DNA of 64,000 nt from Microbacterium sp. LWO14-1.2 (GTDB lineage: Bacteria > Actinomycetota > Actinomycetes > Actinomycetales > Microbacteriaceae). Position numbers and translations under genes: made by a program. The notes under the pieces were generated by a model, which saw nothing but the letters and a program-made list of their open reading frames with translations, was not told where the DNA came from and did no database searches. Below are positions 35,842-46,197 of the stretch, piece by piece; within the stretch, counting starts at the first letter, position 1, and every line of letters starts with the position of its first letter. The stretch covers positions 1,240,001 to 1,304,000 of the forward strand of contig NZ_CP151633.1 in assembly GCF_038397715.1 (NCBI RefSeq). The letters are read 5' to 3'.

Positions 35842-36274
35842 CAGGATCCTTCGGCAGTGTGCAGAACTGTTCGGCGACGAGTGCGGCGACCGCGAGCACG
35901 ACCGCACTCCCGATCAGTGCCAGCATCGCCACAGTCGACCCTACCGGGGGATCAACGGGCCGCGACAGGAGGAACACGAGCAGCCCGGCACCGAAGCCGG
36001 CCATGATCGCCCCCAGCAGACTCGACGCCCGCGCGAGAGTCACGGCCCTCGTGGCGCGGAACGGGTCGATGCGGATTCCCTTGCGCACGCTCGCGCGCAC
36101 CGGCCAGGCGACCGACAGCGCGGCCGCCGCGATCAGCAGGAGCAGCAGCGGGAGCAGGAGCGACGGCGTGAAGGTCGCGCGGCCCATCACCGTGAGCACG
36201 TGGTCGAGCAGGAATCCGGCGCCGGTCGCGAGCAGCGCGAGGACGACGAGGACGCCGATCGACGTGCGCTTCAT
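35777..36274 (-). CDS. DUF3180 membrane protein
   Basis: 165 aa. Four hydrophobic segments (about residues 7-27, 40-62, 85-108, 115-138) with the DUF3180 feature RGIRIDPFRATRAVTLARAS-like stretch KGIRIDPFRATRAVTLARAS between helices 2 and 3. Function unknown. It always accompanies folK in Microbacteriaceae. Its ATG overlaps the folK stop by 4 nt, and its hydrophilic tail overlaps the start of the PH gene. Confidence 0.88.
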   Translation of the reverse strand: MKRTSIGVLVVLALLATGAGFLLDHVLTVMGRATFTPSLLLPLLLLLIAAAALSVAWPVRASVRKGIRIDPFRATRAVTLARASSLLGAIMAGFGAGLLVFLLSRPVDPPVGSTVAMLALIGSAVVLAVAALVAEQFCTLPKDPDDSEPRDRAGDPGPAELGGGH

Positions 36275-36810
36275 CCCTGACCCCGGTCGCGGAGAGCGGC
36301 GGCGAGATCGGCCACGCGACCGTGCCCGATGAGCACCGCATCGGGGTCGAGGTCCAGCCACGGCTCGAGCACGAAGAGCCGCTCGGCGGCGCGCGGATGC
36401 GGCAGCCGCACCGCCTCGGCATCCGATGTCTCGTCGCCGTAGGCGATCAGGTCGAGGTCGAGCGTGCGATCGCCCCAGCGCTCGTGGCGCTCGCGTCCGT
36501 TCTCGTCTTCGATCGCATGCAGCATGCCGAGCAGCACGGATGGTGCGAGGCGCGTGGTCACGAGCGCGACCGCGTTCACGTAGGCGGGGGCCCCGGGATC
36601 CGGCCCGTCGAGCCGCACCGCGACGGTCTCGTGCAGCGGCGACAGCTGCACCTCCGAGACCAGGGGAAGGCGGGCGATGCGCGCAGCGGCGCCGCGGATG
36701 GTCTCCTCGCGATCGCCGAGGTTCGCACCGAACGCGACGACGGCGACGGTCTCGGGGCGCGGGGCGCGAGGACCTGGGAGATTCGGCGGGATCGTCAGAT
36801 TGCGGCTCAC
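36271..36810 (-). CDS. folK: 2-amino-4-hydroxy-6-hydroxymethyldihydropteridine pyrophosphokinase
   Basis: 179 aa. HPPK landmarks: FGANLGDREETI near the N-terminus and the catalytic block RERHERWGDRTLDLDLIAYGD with the Mg-binding Asp pair, then LPHPRAAERLFVLEPW. It transfers pyrophosphate from ATP to the pterin made by FolB. It overlaps folB by 4 nt and DUF3180 by 4 nt. Confidence 0.94.
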   Translation of the reverse strand: MSRNLTIPPNLPGPRAPRPETVAVVAFGANLGDREETIRGAAARIARLPLVSEVQLSPLHETVAVRLDGPDPGAPAYVNAVALVTTRLAPSVLLGMLHAIEDENGRERHERWGDRTLDLDLIAYGDETSDAEAVRLPHPRAAERLFVLEPWLDLDPDAVLIGHGRVADLAAALRDRGQG

Positions 36811-37199
36811 GGCGAGACCTCCTCGGCGGGCTGCCGACGGACGCGATGCACGGTCACGGACACGTCGGTGAACGACAGCGGGATGGGAGCGTGCGGCTTG
36901 TGCACGGTGACGATCGCTTCGTGCACGCGCTGGTCGTCGAGCGCGACCCCGGCGATGCGCTCGGCGAGGGTCTCGATGAGGTTCACCGGTTCTCCGCCGA
37001 CGACGGCGGCGATCCTCTCGGCCAGGTCGCCGTAGTGCACGGTGTCGGCGACGTCATCGGATGCCGCGGCGTCGCGCAACGGCATCCGGAGCCGCACGTC
37101 GACCGTGAACTCCTGTCCGTCGCGGCGCTCGTGGTCGTAGACGCCGTGGCGTCCGAACACCGTCAGTCCGGTGAGGGCGATCTCGTCGAGGACGCTCAT
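36807..37199 (-). CDS. folB: Dihydroneopterin aldolase
   Basis: 130 aa. The FolB fold opens with DEIALTGLTVFGRHGVYDHER, with the catalytic region VNLIETLAERIA and the C-terminal strand VTVHKPHAPIPLSFTDV. It converts dihydroneopterin to the pterin aldehyde/alcohol used by FolK. The start lies 3 nt from the folP stop. Confidence 0.94.
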   Translation of the reverse strand: MSVLDEIALTGLTVFGRHGVYDHERRDGQEFTVDVRLRMPLRDAAASDDVADTVHYGDLAERIAAVVGGEPVNLIETLAERIAGVALDDQRVHEAIVTVHKPHAPIPLSFTDVSVTVHRVRRQPAEEVSP

Positions 37200-37202
37200 G
37201 GC

Positions 37203-38006
37203 TCAGCCCTCCCAGGCGCGCGCGACGGCGAGGGCGTCGCGGGTGGCTCCGACGTGATGCACGCGCACGGCCCACGCTCCGGCGCGCATGGCGAGGGCGC
37301 TGGTGACGGCGGTGGCGAGGTCTCGCCGCTGCTCGCTCACCGAACCAGCCTCGTCGGGCTGCAGAGCCTCGGCGATGAATCGCTTGCGCGACGTCCCGAC
37401 GAGCACACGGGGGCCCAGCGCGACGATCTCGTCGAGCCCGCGCAGCACCTCCCAGTTCTGCGCGCCCGCCTTCGCGAAGCCGATGCCGGGGTCGAGGATG
37501 ATCCGCGACGGCGCGATGCCCGCAGCCGCCGCCTCGCCCATGCGCTCCTGCAATTCGCCGGCGACCTCGCGGGCGACGCGGTGGTAGTCGGCGCGTGCGT
37601 ACATGTCGTCGGAGAAGCCTCGCCAGTGGCCGATGGCGTAGTCGGCTCCGGATGCCGCGACGACACCGCGCATCTCGGGGTCGGCCAGGCCGCCCGACAC
37701 GTCGTTGACGATCCGCGCACCCGCCCGCACGGCGGCGTCGGCCGTGGCGGCGTTGATCGTGTCGATGCTCACCGGCACTCCCGCCTCGACGAGCCGCTCG
37801 ACGACGGGGATCACCCGCTGCTGCTCGACCTCGGCGCCCACGCGGTCGGCGCCCGGTCTGGTCGACTCGCCGCCGACGTCGAGCACCGTGGCCCCCTCGG
37901 CGCGAAGGCGCAGACCGTGCTCGACCGCCCGATCCACCTCGAGGTAGCGTCCGCCGTCGCTGAACGAGTCCGGCGTCACGTTGACGATCCCCCAGATGCC
38001 CGTCAT
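37203..38006 (-). CDS. folP: Dihydropteroate synthase
   Basis: 267 aa TIM barrel. Signatures GIVNVTPDSFSDGG at the N-terminus, DVGGESTRPGA, IVNDVSGG and ILDPGIGFAKAGAQNW. It joins pterin pyrophosphate with p-aminobenzoate and is the sulfonamide target. The ATG at 38004-38006 overlaps the folE stop by 4 nt. A longer frame upstream is out of frame with folE and is not used. Confidence 0.95.
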   Translation of the reverse strand: MTGIWGIVNVTPDSFSDGGRYLEVDRAVEHGLRLRAEGATVLDVGGESTRPGADRVGAEVEQQRVIPVVERLVEAGVPVSIDTINAATADAAVRAGARIVNDVSGGLADPEMRGVVAASGADYAIGHWRGFSDDMYARADYHRVAREVAGELQERMGEAAAAGIAPSRIILDPGIGFAKAGAQNWEVLRGLDEIVALGPRVLVGTSRKRFIAEALQPDEAGSVSEQRRDLATAVTSALAMRAGAWAVRVHHVGATRDALAVARAWEG

Positions 38007-38605
38007 GCCCGCGACGCTCCGGTGGATGCGCCGATCAGGGCGATGAGCTCGGCACGGGCGACGGCGTCGGTGTACTCGCCGCGCGCCGCGATCGTGAGGG
38101 TCGACGCCTCCGGCTGTCGTCCGCCGCGCATCGTGACGCAGCCGTGGCTCGCGTCGAGCACGACCAGCACGCCGCGGGCGTCGAGGTTCTCGGCGATGAC
38201 GTCGGCGATCTGCTCGCCGAGCCGCTCCTGAACCTGCGGACGCGTGGCGAGGATCTCGACGACGCGGACGAGAGCGCCGAGCCCGACGACCTGCTCGCCG
38301 GGAAGGTAGGCGATGTGGGCGTGCCCGGCGAAGGGCAGCAGGTGGTGCTCGCACACCGACCGGAAACGGATGTCGCGCAGCAGCACAGCGCCCGAGGGAA
38401 GCGTGTCGGGGGCCGGGCCGCGAGAGACGCTGATGGTGCGTGCGAGGGGTGCTGCGGCATCCTCGCCGACACCGGCGAAGAACTCCGAGTACAGCTCGGC
38501 CATGCGCGCGGGCGTCTGGCGGAGCCCCGGACGGTCGGGGTCCTCCCCGATCGCCTCGAGGAGCTCACGCGTGAGTCGCTCGATCCGCGTCCTGTCGACG
38601 CTCAC
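38003..38605 (-). CDS. folE: GTP cyclohydrolase I
   Basis: 200 aa. Zinc ligands and active site are visible: RSVCEHHLLPFAGHAHIAYLP (Cys and His) and the second Cys in DASHGCVTMRG. It makes dihydroneopterin triphosphate, the first folate step. The GTG start at 38605 lies only 2 nt after the ftsH stop, so folate synthesis is linked to ftsH expression. Confidence 0.95.
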   Translation of the reverse strand: MSVDRTRIERLTRELLEAIGEDPDRPGLRQTPARMAELYSEFFAGVGEDAAAPLARTISVSRGPAPDTLPSGAVLLRDIRFRSVCEHHLLPFAGHAHIAYLPGEQVVGLGALVRVVEILATRPQVQERLGEQIADVIAENLDARGVLVVLDASHGCVTMRGGRQPEASTLTIAARGEYTDAVARAELIALIGASTGASRA

Positions 38606-38607
38606 GA

Positions 38608-40608
<2,001 letters not shown>

Positions 40609-40675
40609 GGTCGGATCAGCGTATCGCGCGGGCCCTAGGTGACCGCTGTGCGTTCACCCACGGCGTACCGCCGGC

Positions 40676-41227
<552 letters not shown>

Positions 41228-41354
41228 GGATCGATTTTAGGCGACGAAGTCGGATGCTCGGTCCGGCGGGCCCGTCCACCCCCTCCCCCATGTCGGGCGC
41301 GCGCACTACCCTGGGCGGTGACACGGGCGACCGCCCCTCACGGAAGGAATCCTC

Positions 41355-41894
41355 ATGGCTCTCGACGACATCCTGAAGCAGGTCCCGATCGACGACGTCG
41401 CCGCCAAGCTCGGCGTCTCGCACGACGAGGCCAAGGCCGCCGTCGAGCAGGGTGGCGCGGTGCTGCTCAGCGGGCTCGCGAAGAACGCCTCCACCTCGGA
41501 GGGCTCGTCCGCGATCGAGAACGCGCTGAAGCGCCACGAGGGGACGACCGGTGCGAAGAAGGTCGACGACATCGACCAGAACGACGGCGGGAAGATCGTG
41601 TCGCACATCCTCGGCGCGGACGAGAAGAAGGTCACGACGAAGCTGAACGAGTCGAAGGAGACGGCGGGCATCGACTTCGGCAAGCTGCTGCCGATCCTCG
41701 CGCCGATCGTCATGGGGCTCATCGCGAACGCGACGAAGAGCAAGGACTCGACGGCCGGCGGTCAGGCGCAGTCGGGTGGCGGCGGTCTCGGCGATGTGAT
41801 CGGCGGACTGCTCGGCGGCGGCGACTCCAAGTCGAGCGGCGGCATCGGCGACCTGCTCGGCGGCGTCCTCGGCGGGCTCTTCGGCAAGAAGTAG
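41355..41894 (+). CDS. DUF937 domain-containing protein
   Basis: 179 aa. A helical DUF937 domain (LDDILKQVPIDDVAAKLGVS, then GKIVSHILGADE) with one hydrophobic segment near 110-125, then a Gly-rich C-terminus made of repeated GGLLGGG-type units ending GLFGKK. Function unknown. It is inserted on the opposite strand between hpt and tilS. GAAGGAAT precedes the ATG. Confidence 0.85.
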   Translation: MALDDILKQVPIDDVAAKLGVSHDEAKAAVEQGGAVLLSGLAKNASTSEGSSAIENALKRHEGTTGAKKVDDIDQNDGGKIVSHILGADEKKVTTKLNESKETAGIDFGKLLPILAPIVMGLIANATKSKDSTAGGQAQSGGGGLGDVIGGLLGGGDSKSSGGIGDLLGGVLGGLFGKK

Positions 41895-41910
41895 CCCGCG
41901 GCGAGGCGCC

Positions 41911-42915
41911 TCAGCGTGCCGTGAACACGATCCTTCCGCCGATGCGCCGCGCAGAGCATCCGGGCAGATCGATCGGCCCCTGACCTGCCCAGTCCGTCGC
42001 GAGGCGCGCGACCTCGAGCGTCTGCACGCGGGTCAGGCTGGCGCCGAACTCGCTGTCGACCACGAGGCGGATGATGCGGTTGCGCAGCGCGGCGGGATTC
42101 GCCGCGAGCGCGGCGGCGCTGACCGAGATGCCGGCCTCGGCGTGTTCGACGATGTCCTCGATCGTCTCGTGGATCATCTCGTCGAACGCCTCGGCGTCTT
42201 CGCGCAGCTGCTCGGCGGTGCGGGCCAGCGCTTCAGCGACGCCCGGTCCGAGCTCGGCTTCGAGGACGGGCAGCGCCCGATCCCGTACGCGCACGCGGGC
42301 GAAGCGCGGATCGGCGTTGTGCGGATCGTCCCACACCTCGACGCCGGATGCCGCGCAGAACGCCCTCGTCGTCTCGCGGCGCACGCTCAGCAACGGCCTG
42401 ATCCAGCGGAGTCCGTCGTCGTCGGTGCGCACCGGCGCCATGCCCTGCAGGCTCGCCGCGCCCGATCCCCTGGCCAGTCCGAGCAGCACGGTCTCCGCCT
42501 GGTCGTCGAGCGTGTGCCCGAGCAGCACGGCCGCGGCACCGGCGTCCGCGGCCCCATCCGCGAGGACGCGGTAGCGGGCGTCACGCGCCGCGGCTTCCGG
42601 CCCGCCCTCCGCCCCGACCTCGACCCGCACGACGAGGGCGCCGAGCCCGAGCGCGCCCGCTGTCTCCGCTGCGCGGCGGGCGACAGCATCCGACCCGTCC
42701 TGGAGTCCGTGGTCGACGGTGAGAGTTCCTGCCCGCAGGCCGAGCTTCGGCGCTTCGAACGCGGTCGCCGCAGCGAGCGCGAGCGAGTCGGCGCCGCCGG
42801 ACAGGGCGACGACGACCGTCGATCCCTCGGGCAGATCGGCGAGCGCGGTGCGCACGGCCAGGCGGATCTCGGCGATGGCGGGTGGGAGCGACGGCACGGT
42901 TCCACGGTAGATCAC
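41911..42915 (-). CDS. tilS: tRNA(Ile)-lysidine synthetase
   Basis: 334 aa. The PP-loop ATPase motif VVVALSGGADSLAL is near residue 30, followed by LTVDHGLQ, LLGHTLDDQAET and the family RWIRPLLSVRRETTRAFC. It modifies C34 of tRNA-Ile(CAU). Two GTG starts are possible: 42915, with GAGAGG about 8 nt upstream (chosen), or 42897, nearer the conserved domain. The C-terminal substrate domain is short, as in actinobacteria. Confidence 0.92.
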   Translation of the reverse strand: MIYRGTVPSLPPAIAEIRLAVRTALADLPEGSTVVVALSGGADSLALAAATAFEAPKLGLRAGTLTVDHGLQDGSDAVARRAAETAGALGLGALVVRVEVGAEGGPEAAARDARYRVLADGAADAGAAAVLLGHTLDDQAETVLLGLARGSGAASLQGMAPVRTDDDGLRWIRPLLSVRRETTRAFCAASGVEVWDDPHNADPRFARVRVRDRALPVLEAELGPGVAEALARTAEQLREDAEAFDEMIHETIEDIVEHAEAGISVSAAALAANPAALRNRIIRLVVDSEFGASLTRVQTLEVARLATDWAGQGPIDLPGCSARRIGGRIVFTAR

Positions 42916-42963
42916 GGCGCCAGCCTCTCGCGCGGCGGCGACGGTGCGCTCTAGTCTGGCGCC

Positions 42964-43599
42964 GTGGCTGACGACTCTTCGAGGTTCCGACCCGAGCGCT
43001 TCACGGCGTTCGTCGACGCGGTCGTGGCGATCGCGATGACGCTGCTGATCCTGCCGCTCATGGAGGCCGTCTCGGACGCGGCGTCCGGCAAGCTCACGAC
43101 CGCCGAGTTCTTCTCCGAGCACTCGGGGCAGCTCCTCAGCTTCGCGCTGAGCTTCGTGCTCATCGCGACGTTCTGGATCGGCCACCACAACCAGTACCGC
43201 GCCGTGGAGTGGATGACCGGTCCCCTGCTGTGGATCAACATCGCGTGGATGGTGACGATCGTGTGGCTGCCGGTGCCGACCGCGATGATCGGCCAGATGT
43301 CCACCGACGCGCTGCAGACCCTCGTGTACATCGGCACGCTGATCCTCACGCAGGTGACGACCCTCGCCGCCTGGATCTACCTGCAGAGGCATCCGGGCCT
43401 CACGACAGCGTCGCCGTCGACGCTGCGGGCCGGTGTCATCGGCGACCTGTCGGCGATCATCCTCTTCGCGATCGCCCTCGCGATCGCCCTGCTCCTGCCC
43501 GACCACAGCTACGCCGGACTGTTCCTCCTGCTCGCCACCGGGCTGGTGACCCGGGTGATCGATCGCGGTGTCCGGCGGCGGGATGCCGCTCGCGGGTAG
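42964..43599 (+). CDS. TMEM175-family (DUF1211) potassium channel-like protein
   Basis: 211 aa with six predicted transmembrane segments. The first carries the TMEM175 signature RFTAFVDAVVAIAMTLLILPL (RxxxFxDAxxAIxxT), whose residues form the pore gate, and IATFWIGHHNQYR follows. Bacterial TMEM175 proteins are tetrameric K+ channels; function here is by family. The GTG start lies 48 nt from the divergent tilS start. Confidence 0.85.
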   Translation: MADDSSRFRPERFTAFVDAVVAIAMTLLILPLMEAVSDAASGKLTTAEFFSEHSGQLLSFALSFVLIATFWIGHHNQYRAVEWMTGPLLWINIAWMVTIVWLPVPTAMIGQMSTDALQTLVYIGTLILTQVTTLAAWIYLQRHPGLTTASPSTLRAGVIGDLSAIILFAIALAIALLLPDHSYAGLFLLLATGLVTRVIDRGVRRRDAARG

Positions 43600-43642
43600 G
43601 CTGGTCCGCGGCATCCACCCGTCTTTACTGAGGAGCACACGC

Positions 43643-44134
43643 ATGGGCGCACACGACGCCGTCATCGAGATCCCGCGCGGCAGCCGCGTCAAGTACGAAG
43701 TCGACCACGAGACCGGACGAGTGCACCTCGACCGCGTGCTCTACACGACCTTCGGCTACCCCGCCGACTACGGCTACTTCGACAACACGCTCGGCGAGGA
43801 CGGCGACCCGCTCGACGTGCTCGTGCTCCTCGACCACGCCATCTACCCGGGTGTCGTCGTGGAGGTGCGTCCCGTGGCCGTGCTGAAGATGAGCGACGAG
43901 GCCGGCGGCGACGACAAGCTCGTGGCCGTGCTGTCGAAGGACCCGCGCTGGGCGCACATCCAGGACATCGACGACATCGCCGAGTACACGAAGAAGGAGA
44001 TCGCGCACTTCTTCGAGCACTACAAGGACCTCGAGCCCAACAAGTGGGTCAAGGTCGACGAGTGGGGCAATGCCGCCGAGGCGCAGCGCATCCTCGACGA
44101 GGCGATCGTCCGTTTCGGCGAGCAGGGCCACTGA
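43643..44134 (+). CDS. ppa: Inorganic pyrophosphatase
   Basis: 163 aa soluble family I enzyme. Conserved metal-binding blocks: EIPRGSRVKYEVD, YPADYGYFDNTLGEDGDPLDVLVL and KDPRW-AHIQDIDDI. It hydrolyses PPi made by biosynthesis. The ATG at 43643 has TGAGGAG about 8 nt upstream. A strong bidirectional hairpin follows. Confidence 0.95.
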   Translation: MGAHDAVIEIPRGSRVKYEVDHETGRVHLDRVLYTTFGYPADYGYFDNTLGEDGDPLDVLVLLDHAIYPGVVVEVRPVAVLKMSDEAGGDDKLVAVLSKDPRWAHIQDIDDIAEYTKKEIAHFFEHYKDLEPNKWVKVDEWGNAAEAQRILDEAIVRFGEQGH

Positions 44135-44150
44135 CCCGTCACACCGCATC

Positions 44151-44197
44151 ACGCAGAAGACCCCCGGTTCCGCTCAGCGGCCGGGGGTCTTCTGCGT
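44151..44197. terminator. Bidirectional terminator between ppa and the M23 gene
   Basis: ACGCAGAAGACCCCCGG pairs perfectly with CCGGGGGTCTTCTGCGT around a short loop, a 17-bp stem between two convergent genes. Confidence 0.85.
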
Positions 44198-44210
44198 GTG
44201 CGTCGACGAC

Positions 44211-45578
44211 TCAGACGGAGATGCCGCGGTCGGCCATGAAGGCGATCGGGTTCGTGTACGCCCCGCCGATGTAGACCTCGAAGTGCAGGTGGCAGCCGAC
44301 GGACGCGCCCGTGTTGCCGGCGTAGGCGATGACCTGCCCCGAACTCACCCACTGGCCGCTGCGCACGGCGAACCCGCCGTTGCGGATGTGCGCGTATCCC
44401 GTGGCGATCCCACCTCCGTGCTGGATGCGGATGTAGTTGCCGTAGTTGCCCTTGGGGCCGGCGTAGTCGACCGTGCCCGACTGGGCGGCGTAGATCGCGG
44501 CGCCGCAGCCGTTCGCGAGGTCGACGCCGTAGTGGTACGCGGAGCACGCGTCGCACGGCTTGGGACGAGGGCCGTATCCTGCGCTGCGGTGGCCGCCCTG
44601 CGGACGGACCCATCCGCCCGACCCCGGCGATCCTCCCGTGCCTCCGCCGCCGCCGTTCGCTGCGGCCGCCGCTGCTGCTGCGGCCTCAGCCGCCTCGCGG
44701 CGCTTGCGCTCCTCCTCGGCGACCCGGACGCCCTCCTGGTAGCCGGCCACGGTTGTTGCGGTCTGATCCTTGAGCGCGGCGAGCTGCGCCTGCATCGTGG
44801 CGAGGTTGGCCGTCTGCTCGTCGAGGGCGGCTTGAGCGGCCGCGGCTGCTTCTTGGGCGGCGATCATCTTCTGCTCGGCGATCTGCTGCAGACGATCGCG
44901 CTCGTCGCGGGCCACCTTGGCCTGGTCACTCAGCGACTGGGCCGAGTTCCGGGCGGCGACGGCGTTGTCGTACATCGTCTGGTTGTACTGATAGACCTTG
45001 TCCATCGACCCGAGTCGGGACAGCAGGTCGTCGGCGTCGTCCGCCGATTCGGAGAAGAACAGCTGCAGGGCGGTGTCGTCTCCGCCGTTGCGGTACAGCT
45101 GCCCCGCGAGCTGAGCGGCCTTGCGCGTGGCCTCGTCGGCGGCGAGCGCCTGTGCGTCGGCCTGCGCCTGCAGCGCCTCCGCCGCAGCGATCGCGTCGAA
45201 GTACGCCTGCTGCGCCGTGTCGAACTCGGCACCGGCCAGCTCCGCGGCGGCCTGCGTGTCAGCGACCTTCTGCGTGAGGGACTGGATCAGTCCCTCGATG
45301 CGGGTCACCTCGGCGGCCTTCGCGTTCTGGTTGCTCATCGCACGCTGCACGTCGTCCCAGCTGGGGTACGTCGCGGCGTAGGCGGCGGATGTCGTCGCGC
45401 CGATGCCGAAAGCGCTGAGGGCGACGACGCCGAGAGCGCCGAGACCCAATCCGAGCGCGCCGCGTCGGCTGACGGAATCCTTCGACCAGAGGGCGCGACT
45501 CTCGGCCGACGTGGGCGCGCAGCCGCAATCGTCGGACGCCAAAAGGCCCGCATCCTGGGGGAGATGCTTGTCGTTCAC
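44211..45578 (-). CDS. Secreted M23 peptidase with coiled-coil domain
   Basis: 455 aa. A Tat-like signal (SVSRRGALGLGLGALGVVALS) after a hydrophilic leader with CGC, then a long coiled coil (about residues 75-300, rich in Ala/Glu/Gln), an Ala run, a Gly-rich linker, and a C-terminal LytM/M23 domain. Zinc ligands are in AYHYGVDLANG and GCHLHFEVYIGG. The layout is that of EnvC/RipA-like cell-wall hydrolases or their activators in division. The GTG start at 45578 is used. Confidence 0.88.
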   Translation of the reverse strand: MNDKHLPQDAGLLASDDCGCAPTSAESRALWSKDSVSRRGALGLGLGALGVVALSAFGIGATTSAAYAATYPSWDDVQRAMSNQNAKAAEVTRIEGLIQSLTQKVADTQAAAELAGAEFDTAQQAYFDAIAAAEALQAQADAQALAADEATRKAAQLAGQLYRNGGDDTALQLFFSESADDADDLLSRLGSMDKVYQYNQTMYDNAVAARNSAQSLSDQAKVARDERDRLQQIAEQKMIAAQEAAAAAQAALDEQTANLATMQAQLAALKDQTATTVAGYQEGVRVAEEERKRREAAEAAAAAAAAANGGGGGTGGSPGSGGWVRPQGGHRSAGYGPRPKPCDACSAYHYGVDLANGCGAAIYAAQSGTVDYAGPKGNYGNYIRIQHGGGIATGYAHIRNGGFAVRSGQWVSSGQVIAYAGNTGASVGCHLHFEVYIGGAYTNPIAFMADRGISV

Positions 45579-45721
45579 GCGGCCCCTTCCGCCGGTTTCA
45601 CAGATGCCACACTAACAACAACCGTCACACCAGCAACAGAGGCAGATCGGGGCGAGGGCGCAGCTCAGCGCCTCCCATCGTGCTACCGAACACGCCCGGG
45701 ACGTGGGCGGCGCGCCCTCGA

Positions 45722-45752
45722 TTGGCAATTTCCCGGATCGATCCCTTATGCT
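45722..45752 (+). promoter_or_regulatory. Candidate promoter of the tRNA-Glu-Asp-Phe cluster
   Basis: TTGGCA at 45722-45727 and TATGCT at 45747-45752 are separated by 19 bp and lie about 37 bp ahead of tRNA-Glu. The region is AT-richer than its surroundings. The rest of the 210-bp gap after the M23 gene shows nothing recognisable. Confidence 0.45.
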
Positions 45753-45788
45753 TGAGCGTCGGCAAGGAAGTCCCCCGGGACAGACTTC

Positions 45789-45861
45789 GGCCCCATCGTT
45801 TAGCGGCCTAGGACGCCGCCCTTTCACGGCGGTAGCACGGGTTCGAATCCCGTTGGGGTCA
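45789..45861 (+). tRNA. tRNA-Glu (anticodon TTC)
   Basis: 73 nt, no encoded CCA. Acceptor GGCCCCA/TGGGGTC with one G-U pair, anticodon stem CCGCC/GGCGG with loop CTTTCAC, T-loop TTCGAAT. Confidence 0.95.
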
Positions 45862-45890
45862 CTCCATCCGATACAATTGAAAACAAGTAT

Positions 45891-45964
45891 GGCCCTGTAG
45901 CGCAGTTGGTTAGCGTGCCGCCCTGTCACGGCGGAGGTCGCGGGTTCAAGTCCCGTCAGGGTCG
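45891..45964 (+). tRNA. tRNA-Asp (anticodon GTC)
   Basis: 74 nt, no encoded CCA. Acceptor GGCCCTG/CAGGGTC, anticodon stem CCGCC/GGCGG with loop CTGTCAC, T-loop TTCAAGT. 29 nt after tRNA-Glu. Confidence 0.95.
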
Positions 45965-46032
45965 CTCTGTGCGATTGGTCCTTTTCTCGGAGAGGGCCTT
46001 TCGTCTAGATGCGACAGGTTCGCCGGTCGCAC

Positions 46033-46105
46033 GGCTCTGTAGCTCAGTTGGTAGAGCGCACGACTGAAAATCGTGAGGTCACGGGATCGACGCCCGTCGG
46101 AGCCA
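46033..46105 (+). tRNA. tRNA-Phe (anticodon GAA)
   Basis: 73 nt, no encoded CCA. Acceptor GGCTCTG/CGGAGCC with one G-U pair, anticodon stem CACGA/TCGTG with loop CTGAAAA, T-stem ACGGG/CCCGT. The T-loop reads ATCGACG, with A where T54 is nearly always found. The last 23 nt form the left part of a 97-bp direct repeat whose second copy is at 48728. Confidence 0.93.
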
Positions 46106-46179
46106 CAAGGACCATCATTACAGTGGTCCCAGAAACCCTCGCCTAGCTTCTACATGGCGGGGGTTTTGCTTTGCCCAGG
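46083..46179 (+). repeat. 97-bp direct repeat, copy 1 (tRNA-Phe 3' end and downstream terminator)
   Basis: It contains the T-arm and acceptor 3' strand of tRNA-Phe (23 nt), a hairpin GGACCA/TGGTCC at 46109-46129, and a terminator. It is identical without gaps to copy 2. Confidence 0.95.
46136..46167 (+). terminator. Terminator of the tRNA cluster
   Basis: CCCTCGCC pairs with GGCGGGGG (one T-G pair) across a 12-nt loop and is followed by TTTT. The same structure recurs in copy 2 at 48781-48812. Confidence 0.75.
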
Positions 46180-46197
46180 CTAGGGCGGCGATGGTCC

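Noticed and set aside
45579..45721. c-di-AMP (ydaO) riboswitch upstream of the M23 gene
   Set aside because: The gap is short, shared with the tRNA promoter, and no ydaO core was recognised.
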